From Rhodopirellula bahusiensis (GTDB lineage Bacteria; Planctomycetota; Planctomycetia; Pirellulales; Pirellulaceae), in assembly GCF_002727185.1 (NCBI RefSeq), contig NZ_NIZW01000001.1:434001-498000 (forward strand): a stretch of DNA of 64,000 nucleotides, written 5' to 3'. Positions 9,991 to 16,596 of the stretch are shown one piece after another. The notes beneath the pieces were generated by a model, which was not told the origin of the DNA, made no database searches, and saw nothing but the letters and a program-made list of their open reading frames with translations. Numbering within the stretch: the stretch's first letter is position 1; every line of letters begins with the position of its first letter. The translations under genes were made by a program, and so were the position numbers.

Positions 9991-10227
9991 ATGCGTAACC
10001 TGATCTCGACTCAACGTGTTGTCCGCATTTCCCAGATCCTGGGTGCTATGCGTACGAATGCTGCCGAGACTCTGTGCGTCGTCGTCCATACCTGCTCATT
10101 GCAGTGGGAGGGCCTCGGTTATCCGGGGTCCACCGGCCCGGAGCCTCTGGCAGCCAGTTTTGCGGCAATAAAACCCTGGCGGTTTTCATTTGCCACTGAC
10201 CAAACGTGTCACAGGTCCATGCGATAA
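9991..10227 (+). CDS. Possible small ORF or leader peptide
   Basis: This 78-codon frame starts with ATG five bases after a good Shine-Dalgarno run (GGGAGG, 9980-9985), which is why it is listed. The predicted peptide (MRNLISTQRVVRISQIL at its start) matches no family I know. The second half passes through the nested helix at 10108-10147, so its coding character is doubtful. If translated, it could be a leader peptide coupled to folding of the downstream RNA; equally it could be chance. Confidence 0.25.
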   Translation: MRNLISTQRVVRISQILGAMRTNAAETLCVVVHTCSLQWEGLGYPGSTGPEPLAASFAAIKPWRFSFATDQTCHRSMR

Positions 10228-10383
10228 GGCCCCAGCCTTTCCCTCGCATTGAACTGAAGCACGACGCGAAAAGTCTCTGGCACGACTGACCCTTGGGTCA
10301 CGCCGCTGACTTTTCGTTTGCCGCCCATCGCGTTTCGCGTCGGCAGCGCCCCGCTCGGATCCGAACCTCGCCTGCACCTTCGT

Positions 10384-10427
10384 CCATCGTTCACACCGAT
10401 GGCAGAAGTCTTCTCAACAGACTTCTG
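10384..10427 (+). promoter_or_regulatory. Two abutting hairpins with 7-base loops in the sigma-gene leader
   Basis: The first hairpin is CCATCG / CGATGG (10384-10389 and 10397-10402) with loop TTCACAC. The second follows with no gap: CAGAAGTCT / AGACTTCTG (10403-10411 and 10419-10427) with loop TCTCAAC. Both stems are perfect and both loops have seven bases. No T-run follows, so this is not an intrinsic terminator on the plus strand. A regulatory RNA element or paired protein-binding site is inferred. Confidence 0.5.
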
Positions 10428-10567
10428 AAAGACGTTGTTGCATCCAGCGAAGCGTTCTCATCCACCCACGGGGCTCGCTGACTGAGCAGATTCTTCGATC
10501 GGGTTTTCCAACTGGTTTGAAACAATTCAGCAGGCAGTCGCTTGGCTGACCTGAACAGGAAAGTATT

Positions 10568-10581
10568 CCCGGAACTCCGGG
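10568..10581 (+). promoter_or_regulatory. Hairpin overlapping the sigma-factor ribosome-binding site
   Basis: CCCGG (10568-10572) and CCGGG (10577-10581) form a perfect five-pair stem with loop AACT. Its right arm supplies the first Gs of the Shine-Dalgarno run GGGAGG (10579-10584). Folding would partly hide the ribosome-binding site, so translational control is plausible. The same run also decides the start: the ATG at 10585 touches it, whereas the ATG at 10594 has nine bases of spacing. Confidence 0.45.
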
Positions 10582-10593
10582 AGGATGGACACC

Positions 10594-11340
10594 ATGAAGA
10601 TCACCCCTGATTTCACGACCACCGTTTCGTCGTCTGACGGCAACGCCATCGTTCGCAACTCACCTTCCGCATCTGCTTCCGGTCAAACGGTGGCGCAGTT
10701 GGTTATCGCTGCTCAAGGCGGAGACCAACTTGCATTTGGCGATTTGTTCGAACGGTACCGACCCGTCATCGTCGCTTTGGCAATCAGCCGAGTTCGCAAC
10801 GTGCACGAAGCCGAAGAATTGACCCAGGACGTTTTCATCCAAGCGATGCAAAAGCTGGATCAACTTCGCGTGCCCGAAGCATTCGGTGGATGGTTGCGTC
10901 AAATCGTTCACCGCATGGCGATCAATCGATTCAGCCGACAACGAACCGCCACCGCTTGCGATCCAGAAACCCTGGAAGCAACTTGCGTCGATGACACCAC
11001 GCCTGAAAACGTGGCTCAAGATCGCGAGCAAGCCGCTGCGGTTCGAAGCGGGATCGCTCGCCTGGGAACGTTGGACCGTCAAACGCTCAACGCGTTCTAT
11101 CTCAATGGACAATCGTTGATTGAGATGAGCGATGCGTTCGACGCTCCCGTGGGAACGATCAAGCGTCGTCTGCACACCGCGCGACGTCGACTGGCAGAAA
11201 CGCTGCAAGACGAAATGGCTTTTGGGGATTCGGCGGACGATAGTGCCGACGAATCCCCGGCCGTCTTGCCGATGCCATCGGCTCGCGACCGGTCGGACGA
11301 TTCCATCGGAGACTCAACACTGATCGCGCAAGCGGTTTGA
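10594..11340 (+). CDS. ECF sigma factor with acidic C-terminal tail
   Basis: The protein is 248 residues from the ATG at 10594, chosen for its correct distance from GGGAGG. Region sigma-2 shows GDQLAFGDLFERY and EAEELTQDVFIQAM, with FGGWLRQIVHRMAINRFSRQ covering promoter melting and -10 recognition. Region sigma-4 shows LDRQTLNAFYLNGQSLIEMS and the -35 recognition helix APVGTIKRRLHTARRRLAE. About 45 residues follow sigma-4 and are rich in Asp and Ser (SADDSADES), an extension not part of the core fold. No anti-sigma gene is adjacent, so the tail or the structured leader may carry the control. The large family and low complexity of planctomycete ECF groups prevent a finer assignment. Confidence 0.9.
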   Translation: MKITPDFTTTVSSSDGNAIVRNSPSASASGQTVAQLVIAAQGGDQLAFGDLFERYRPVIVALAISRVRNVHEAEELTQDVFIQAMQKLDQLRVPEAFGGWLRQIVHRMAINRFSRQRTATACDPETLEATCVDDTTPENVAQDREQAAAVRSGIARLGTLDRQTLNAFYLNGQSLIEMSDAFDAPVGTIKRRLHTARRRLAETLQDEMAFGDSADDSADESPAVLPMPSARDRSDDSIGDSTLIAQAV

Positions 11341-11359
11341 ATGTCCGTCGCCCTTCGTA

Positions 11360-12325
11360 TCAGCGAAAATTCGCGGCGTGGAATCGCATGATCTCCACGC
11401 ATCGTTGCTCGTAGATTTTCAATCCCGAGTGGGGAACCTCTGGGACAACGATGCGTTCAAAAGGAATGCCAAGCGATGTCAGAAACTTCATGTACGCCAG
11501 GTTGTTCTGGTAGTTGAAACCTTTGGTGCCAACGTAAATCATCCAATCAACCTGGGGAGTCTTCGTCTTGGAAAAGGCTCGTGCCAAATCCCAAGTGTTG
11601 TCGCCTTCTGCGAAAACGAGCTTCTCGGATTCGCGGCCTCCTGACTCGCTGATCTTGCGTTCGGTTTCATAACCGCCACCGCCCGCCGCTGCGCTGCAGA
11701 ACAAATCGGGGTAACGCAGCGACAACCGCATCGTCCCACGTCCGCCCTGCGAAAACCCTTCGATTCCACGGTGCTCACGGTCTGCGATCGTTTGGTAGGT
11801 GGAATCGATGTGCGGGATGAGCTCATCGATGAACACATCCGCTCCTTGCTTGGTTGGCTCGCCGGGAATGTTGTAGTGACTGACCGGGCCGCCATTGACG
11901 AACACATAGATCATCCCCGGAACTTGCTTCGATTCCATCGCAGAGTGAAGCAACGGAACCAGTGCGAGTGACTTCGCCTCGCTGCCCGGGCGACTACCGT
12001 GAAGGTAGTAGACGACGGGATATCGCTTCGACGATTCACCTTCGGAGTAACCCGGCGGCAACAGGATCGCGTACCCCACGTCTTGTTTCAGCGATGGGCT
12101 TTGAAACGTGCCATGCTGGAGCGAGGGGTGTAGTCGTTTATTCGGAATCGGGTTCACCCAAGCGAACGGCGCAGGCTTCTTCTTCGCCTTTTTGGGTGTT
12201 TGCTTAGAGTCCGTAACAGACGCCGGCTTGGATTTAGTAGGAACCGACGGCGGTTCCGCGAACAAAGATGGTCCAGCGAACAACGACAGACAGGCAACCA
12301 AACAAACGACGCGACGCATGGGCAA
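11360..12325 (-). CDS. Secreted esterase (alpha/beta hydrolase, esterase D-like)
   Basis: A 321-residue protein with a cleavable signal peptide (VVCLVACLSLFAGPSLFAE) and a lysine/proline-rich spacer up to about residue 60. The hydrolase domain shows the oxyanion region YPVVYYLHGSRPGSEA, the nucleophile elbow GFSQGG and the C-terminal histidine in PEVPHSGLK. It resembles the esterase D / feruloyl and acetylxylan esterase group that removes acyl groups from plant or algal polysaccharides or small esters. A start two codons later (MRR) is equally good. It is convergent with the sigma-factor gene, 19 bases away. The substrate is unknown; the periplasm or cell exterior is the likely location. Confidence 0.85.
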   Translation of the reverse strand: MPMRRVVCLVACLSLFAGPSLFAEPPSVPTKSKPASVTDSKQTPKKAKKKPAPFAWVNPIPNKRLHPSLQHGTFQSPSLKQDVGYAILLPPGYSEGESSKRYPVVYYLHGSRPGSEAKSLALVPLLHSAMESKQVPGMIYVFVNGGPVSHYNIPGEPTKQGADVFIDELIPHIDSTYQTIADREHRGIEGFSQGGRGTMRLSLRYPDLFCSAAAGGGGYETERKISESGGRESEKLVFAEGDNTWDLARAFSKTKTPQVDWMIYVGTKGFNYQNNLAYMKFLTSLGIPFERIVVPEVPHSGLKIYEQRCVEIMRFHAANFR

Positions 12326-12439
12326 ACTTCGTGGGGCGGGGAATTTGGTGGGGAGGCACCACTATACTCATCCGAAGTGCGACCATCGCCGCGATGCAGT
12401 CGCCACGCATTTCCTTCTCTGCCATAACGAAGCGAGACA

Positions 12440-12892
12440 ATGATGGATCCGTTCTTGCAAGCCGCTCTCGATGAAGCACGACTTGGACTCCAAGAACATG
12501 GAATCCCGATCGGCTCCGTGCTGGTGATTGACAACGAAATCGTCTCGCGTGGTCACAACCGCCGCATCCAAAGCGGCAGTGCCATCTTGCATGCCGAGAT
12601 GGATTGCCTGGAACGAGCCGGTCGCCTGACCGCAAATGACTATTCGCGTTCGACGCTGTATTCCACCTTGTCGCCGTGTGACATGTGCAGCGGTGCTGCC
12701 CTGCTCTACAAAATCCCGCGAATCATCGTGGGTGAGAACCAAACGTTCCAAGGACCGGAATCCTACGTTCGCAGCCGTGGCGTTGACTTGCAGATCGTCA
12801 ATGATCCGGTTTGCATTGAGCTGATGCGGACCTTCATCGAAGAGAACCCGACGCTCTGGAACGAAGACATCGGTTTGCCGACTCAGAATTGA
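12440..12892 (+). CDS. Cytosine deaminase, Fcy1 (yeast) type
   Basis: The 150-residue protein is a zinc-dependent nucleoside/base deaminase: His51 and Glu53 in HAEMDC, and Cys80 and Cys83 in SPCDMC. Beyond the generic fold it follows yeast Fcy1 almost end to end from memory: GIPIGSVLVID, RGHNRRIQSGSA, STLYSTLSPCDMCSGA, IPRIIVGEN and a C-terminus of FIEENPTLWNEDIG. It therefore most likely converts cytosine to uracil and ammonia in pyrimidine salvage, as a small homodimer, unlike the large amidohydrolase CodA common in bacteria. ATG codons at 12440 and 12443 cannot be separated. It is divergent from the esterase gene, with a 114-base gap. Confidence 0.88.
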   Translation: MMDPFLQAALDEARLGLQEHGIPIGSVLVIDNEIVSRGHNRRIQSGSAILHAEMDCLERAGRLTANDYSRSTLYSTLSPCDMCSGAALLYKIPRIIVGENQTFQGPESYVRSRGVDLQIVNDPVCIELMRTFIEENPTLWNEDIGLPTQN

Positions 12893-12894
12893 GC

Positions 12895-14001
12895 TCAAGC
12901 CTCGACCTCTTGTTCAACCTCTGTGCCTGCCCCACATTTTTCACAGGCGGGCAAGAGCGAGTGACGGACTCCACCGCATTTTTCGCAAGCGTGAAAGAGC
13001 GTCGTTTCGCAACAGGGGCAGGTATAAGGCTGGTCAAATGTGGCCGCATCGCCATCGACCGTGACAGGAGTGCGTTTCTTCAAACTCCGCCGCGTCCACA
13101 CCGCGAATTTTAATGGGCCACGCTGGATCGGGTAGTCGCAGATCGGGCAAAAGAAATGGGCGTACGCTTCCCGGTACTGTCGCAGCAACCAATCGCGACT
13201 GGGCCGGGCGATCAGTCTCAACAACCGAACCAAGACTCCCGTCGCAATGGCCAGCGACAACAAGATCAAAATGTACTTGAAGTAGATCGCAGGAAAGTGA
13301 TCGTGCATCACCAGCAGAACTCGAGCGGCGACGGCGCCGCTGAGTGCATAAACCAGCATCGCGTAGGTGCCGCCCGCCTGACGCACGAACAACCAACCGC
13401 AGATCAACAGCAACGGAATCAGCAAGGCAAGCTTGTACGCCGCAAGCTTCCATTGATGCTGTTCCGCGAGCGCATCATACTCGTCCGCAATCGGACGACT
13501 TTCACGCGTGATCGCGTCGCCATTGGCACGCTGCTTCTCTTGAATGTCATCCAACTGATCGTTGAGATCCGATAGTTCGGCATTCAGCGTTTGTGTCTGG
13601 CTCTGATTTGCCAAAAACAATTGCAGACTGTCCGTGAGAGCCGACTGTTGACCTTCACTCAGCGACGTCGCGTTCTCATCCGCGTTGCGTTTGAGTTCCA
13701 GCAGTTGATTGATCGTCTGCTGCGAATCTCGAGTCGTTTGCGTTGTCAGTTTTCGACGCCGTTCGGTCGACGCGATTTGCTGATTCAAATCCACCAATTG
13801 CGCCGCCAGCAATTGCCGCTCGTCCTGCAATTTTTTGGGCAAGCCCTCGTCCAGCATTTGGTTGTAATTCGGCCCCTGCACGCGATCGATGTCGCGAACG
13901 ATGTAACCGAGCAACCAAAACGCCAGCAAACCAACCGCGACGCTGAACCCAAAAACCATGAAGCGAAGCATGAATGATCCGCGGTGTTTCTTTGTCTTCA
14001 T
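12895..14001 (-). CDS. Membrane protein with coiled coil and C-terminal zinc ribbons
   Basis: A 368-residue protein not assigned to a named family. Order of parts: basic N-terminus; membrane helix FSVAVGLLAFWLLGYIV (about 15-33); a long glutamine-rich coiled coil, about 50-170, with heptad-like LNQQIAS and LNAELSDLNDQLDDIQEK; three more hydrophobic helices between about 185 and 265; then a cytoplasmic tail with four cysteine pairs (FCPICD, CPCC, CEKCGG, CEKCGAG). The tail resembles double zinc ribbons, suggesting contact with protein or nucleic acid. The coiled coil probably lies in the periplasm. It ends two bases from the deaminase gene on the other strand. A scaffold or sensor role is possible but not shown. 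Confidence 0.72.
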   Translation of the reverse strand: MKTKKHRGSFMLRFMVFGFSVAVGLLAFWLLGYIVRDIDRVQGPNYNQMLDEGLPKKLQDERQLLAAQLVDLNQQIASTERRRKLTTQTTRDSQQTINQLLELKRNADENATSLSEGQQSALTDSLQLFLANQSQTQTLNAELSDLNDQLDDIQEKQRANGDAITRESRPIADEYDALAEQHQWKLAAYKLALLIPLLLICGWLFVRQAGGTYAMLVYALSGAVAARVLLVMHDHFPAIYFKYILILLSLAIATGVLVRLLRLIARPSRDWLLRQYREAYAHFFCPICDYPIQRGPLKFAVWTRRSLKKRTPVTVDGDAATFDQPYTCPCCETTLFHACEKCGGVRHSLLPACEKCGAGTEVEQEVEA

Positions 14002-14189
14002 CTGTTCGCCTCAATGCCAACGTCGGAGAATGGGTTCCCTTAGCCTAGAGCCCACGCTTTCAATATTCTTCGCGAAGATCCCGCGAAATCAGTCTCGAGG
14101 TTTCCGGCTTGAGCGACGGAAGACAGCCCATTACTCGATGATTGAAGAGCCCTGGAACCTGCTTTCTTTCAAACGTTCTGAGTAGCGGT

Positions 14190-14217
14190 CCTCTCACTAC
14201 CAATGGATGGTGAGAGG
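14190..14217. promoter_or_regulatory. Inverted repeat upstream of the toxin-antitoxin pair
   Basis: CCTCTCAC (14190-14197) and GTGAGAGG (14210-14217) form perfect eight-base arms separated by twelve bases, 50 bases before the antitoxin start. A possible -10 hexamer TACACT lies at 14242-14247. Antitoxins of this type normally repress their own promoter, so this is a candidate operator. The downstream Shine-Dalgarno sequence AGGAGG is at 14255-14260. Confidence 0.5.
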
Positions 14218-14267
14218 AACCTTTCAGCTTTTTGCTTCGTGTACACTGGATCGTAGGAGGAGCAAAC

Positions 14268-14498
14268 ATGTCGCTCGAAAACATGCTGTCAGCCTTGACG
14301 CCCAACGAAAAAATCGCCGCAATGGACATCCTGTGGCGGGATCTGTCTGCTACACCGACGCAAATAGTATCGCCCGATTGGCACGGAGACGTTCTGGCAA
14401 CTCGGAGTCAGAAACCGTCTTCGGAACCACCATTGGGACTGGATGCCGCATTTGACGACGTCAGGGATCGGCTAGATGCGCGTCGAACTCAGGGCTGA
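14268..14498 (+). CDS. Antitoxin, addiction-module component (TIGR02574-like)
   Basis: The 76-residue protein begins MSLENMLSALTPNEKIAAMD, then ILWRDLSATP, and ends with a charged segment AAFDDVRDRLDARR. This is the layout of short TIGR02574/PF09720 antitoxins: an N-terminal helix with a small DLW motif, a central WxxxxLATR-like piece and a C-terminal toxin-binding tail. The ATG at 14268 was chosen for the AGGAGG seven bases upstream; the frame is open earlier but has no second signal. It overlaps the toxin gene by 23 bases, the usual coupling for these pairs. It should neutralise the ParE-like partner and act with it as an autorepressor. Confidence 0.75.
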   Translation: MSLENMLSALTPNEKIAAMDILWRDLSATPTQIVSPDWHGDVLATRSQKPSSEPPLGLDAAFDDVRDRLDARRTQG

Positions 14499-14763
14499 AG
14501 CTAGAATTGACCTCGTGGACAGGGCCGAATTTTACGAAAACATTTCCCCCGGGCTAAGTGAGCGTTTTCTTGATTGCGTGCGTCAAGATTTGGCGTTGCT
14601 AGGATCCACGGCGGGCATGCATGAGTTGTACCGTGGATTTCACCGCGCACTCGTGAAACGCTTCCCGTTTGCAATTTACTACCTCGTCACGTCAGATGCA
14701 GTGCACGTGGTCGCCGTACTCGACTGTCGTGTTGCCCCCAAGTCAACAGACGAGAGACTGTGA
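14476..14763 (+). CDS. ParE/RelE-family toxin
   Basis: A 95-residue basic protein with the RelE/ParE layout: N-terminal strand MRVELRAEARIDLVD, two helices containing AEFYENISPGLSERFLDCVRQ, and a C-terminal sheet with KRFPFAIYYLV, DAVHVVAVLDCR and a final basic/polar tail. Members either cleave mRNA at the ribosome (RelE) or poison gyrase (ParE). The FPFAIYY core and the absence of an obvious RelE catalytic triad favour ParE, but sequence alone does not decide. It overlaps the antitoxin by 23 bases and ends 31 bases before the convergent UbiB gene. Confidence 0.8.
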   Translation: MRVELRAEARIDLVDRAEFYENISPGLSERFLDCVRQDLALLGSTAGMHELYRGFHRALVKRFPFAIYYLVTSDAVHVVAVLDCRVAPKSTDERL

Positions 14764-14794
14764 CGAACCATGTGAATTGGGCTACGTGTCGCGT

Positions 14795-16501
14795 CTATTC
14801 GCTTCGCAAAATCGCGAGGCACAGAGCGACCATCACGCTGAAACTGGCGACCAGGCCGACTAGACCGAGAATGCTGACTCGCTGGATCCCCAACGTTGGC
14901 TGGTCGGGGAAAAGGACCGGCGAAACCTCGTAGGACAGCATCAACGCCGACCCCAAGAACACCGCGCTGGTCATCAGCCCAACCACCAAGCGATTGACCA
15001 CCGGGGCAAAACGCTTGGGTTCCAAGCGGACTTGCAATTGCCCCAGTCGGGCTTGGTTCATGAGCGACAGCAATTGCTCCGGCGCGTTCTCCATGAACGC
15101 TTCGCTCTCCAGATAAATCCGTCGGGCTTGCCGAAGCCGCCGCGCCGGAGTCAAGCGGCGGATCATCACGCGGCGAAGATACGAGCGAACAATGTCCAGC
15201 GAATCAAACCCAACGCCGATCTCTCGCAAGGTTCCCTCGAGCGAAATCAACATCTTCAACAGCAGCGCGGATTGATTGGGAAGTCCGATCCCGTGCCGGT
15301 GAAGAATCTCGCTGAGTTGGTTCAACGCCCCGGCAAGGTCGAAACGGTCGAGCGTTTGTCGACCGTACGTGTCAACGAAATCGGCAACATCGATTTCCAA
15401 AGCAGACTGATCCAAGTCGACTCGTGGGTTGCCAACCCGACGGATCAAACGCGTCAACCGTCGGCAGTCGCCCGAGTTGATCGCGGCAAGCATTTCTTCG
15501 ATCGACTCTCGCATCGCTTCATCAATGCGGCCTGTCATTCCGAAGTCAAGAATCGCTAATCGACCGTCTCGCAAGCAAAACAAATTTCCCGGGTGCGGAT
15601 CGGCGTGAAAGAATCCGTCCTCAAACACCATTCGCAAATAGGTTCGAGCCAGTGTTCGGCCTAGCTCCGGCGGCAAGTCAGCCCGAGTCATCTCGGTCGA
15701 CTCGCCAGTGGTCTCGCTATCGTCTCGCTCGAAAATTTTGGCCAGCGGTTCACCGACCATCTCTTCCATGACCAAGACACGTCGTGTGCAGAGTTGGTCA
15801 AACACCGACGGAATGGCGATCTCAGCCTGGTCACTCTCGAGGATCTGAGCGAACTGTTTGAGATTGCTGCGTTCGCGGTTGAAGTCGAGTTCGCGAAGGA
15901 TCATCGGCATCAACTGCCGGACCATGTCCGACGGTCCCCAGATGGCGAGCGACTCGACGTGGTCGGCCCATTGAGCCAACCCTTCGAGCACATCCAAGTC
16001 CTCACGCATCATTTTCTCGATGCCGCGACGTTGGACCTTCAACACAACTCGCTGTCCGTCCATCAACTCGGCGTGGTGGACTTGCCCGATCGAGGCGGTC
16101 GCCAGCGGCACCGGTTCAATATGCCGGAAGTGCTTTCGAAAGTTCGGACCGAGTTCTTCGGCCAACGTTGCTTCGACAACTTCCATGCTGTCGGGCGAGA
16201 CTTCGTTGCGAAGCTGTTTCAACTCTTCCGCGATTTCATTGCCGACGAGGTCAGGGCGAGCCGCGAGGACCTGGCCCACTTTGATGAATGTCGGCCCCAA
16301 CTCGGTGATTGCCATCCGGATGCGTTGCGACCGCGTGTACTGGGTCAGCGGAACGCCCGAGCGATCTTTGATCCAGTTCTGCAGCGGCAATCGGCGGGTA
16401 CGGCTGATCCAATCTGCCAACCCGTACCGGCGCAGCACCCTCAGGATCTCGCGTCCTCGGCGCAGATTGCGGTACAACTGGGGGATCGATGTCAGCTTCA
16501 T
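14795..16501 (-). CDS. ubiB: UbiB/ABC1 (ADCK-like) atypical kinase
   Basis: From the ATG at 16501 the protein has 568 residues; the frame continues to 16552 but the inner start begins with the normal MKLTSIPQLYRN. The ABC1 signature reads FIKVGQVLAARPDL, with the ATP-binding alanine-rich loop in LATASIGQVHHAEL. FHADPHPGN is the catalytic loop and ILDFGMTGRID the metal-binding motif. Two C-terminal membrane helices follow (VVGLMTSAVFLGSALML and LVGLVASFSVMVALCL). UbiB proteins assist ubiquinone or menaquinone synthesis by ATPase-driven handling of lipid intermediates. No quinone gene is adjacent. The prenyl-type genes at 28.7-36 kb are unlinked, so any relation to them is speculative. Confidence 0.9.
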   Translation of the reverse strand: MKLTSIPQLYRNLRRGREILRVLRRYGLADWISRTRRLPLQNWIKDRSGVPLTQYTRSQRIRMAITELGPTFIKVGQVLAARPDLVGNEIAEELKQLRNEVSPDSMEVVEATLAEELGPNFRKHFRHIEPVPLATASIGQVHHAELMDGQRVVLKVQRRGIEKMMREDLDVLEGLAQWADHVESLAIWGPSDMVRQLMPMILRELDFNRERSNLKQFAQILESDQAEIAIPSVFDQLCTRRVLVMEEMVGEPLAKIFERDDSETTGESTEMTRADLPPELGRTLARTYLRMVFEDGFFHADPHPGNLFCLRDGRLAILDFGMTGRIDEAMRESIEEMLAAINSGDCRRLTRLIRRVGNPRVDLDQSALEIDVADFVDTYGRQTLDRFDLAGALNQLSEILHRHGIGLPNQSALLLKMLISLEGTLREIGVGFDSLDIVRSYLRRVMIRRLTPARRLRQARRIYLESEAFMENAPEQLLSLMNQARLGQLQVRLEPKRFAPVVNRLVVGLMTSAVFLGSALMLSYEVSPVLFPDQPTLGIQRVSILGLVGLVASFSVMVALCLAILRSE

Positions 16502-16596
16502 GAGTTTCCGTGGAGGTGGTTGGTCGTTCCATTGTGATCGCAGGCTTGGCAAATCGTCGAGCAGGACGAATTTTCGGCCTCGAAATCCTTCCCTTT

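Larger units (their letters stand above)
9852..10593. other. 742-base structured intergenic region before the ECF sigma gene
   Basis: No convincing long gene fills this gap. It contains a possible 78-codon reading frame (9991-10227), a nested helix (GAGG 10108-10111 with CCTC 10144-10147, enclosing CCGGG 10123-10127 with CCCGG 10137-10141), a small AAAACC/GGTTTT stem at 10170-10186, two abutting hairpins at 10384-10427 and a hairpin touching the sigma-factor Shine-Dalgarno sequence at 10568-10581. The length and the density of stems fit a long 5' leader or a separate small RNA on the plus strand. No known riboswitch consensus was recognised. Confidence 0.45.

Noticed and set aside
10192..10198. 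GCCACTG, the hallmark of a cobalamin riboswitch
   Set aside because: The surrounding bases lack the other conserved blocks (GGTG, CCGCNACTG-like and CAGCC... elements in order), so a cobalamin riboswitch is not supported.
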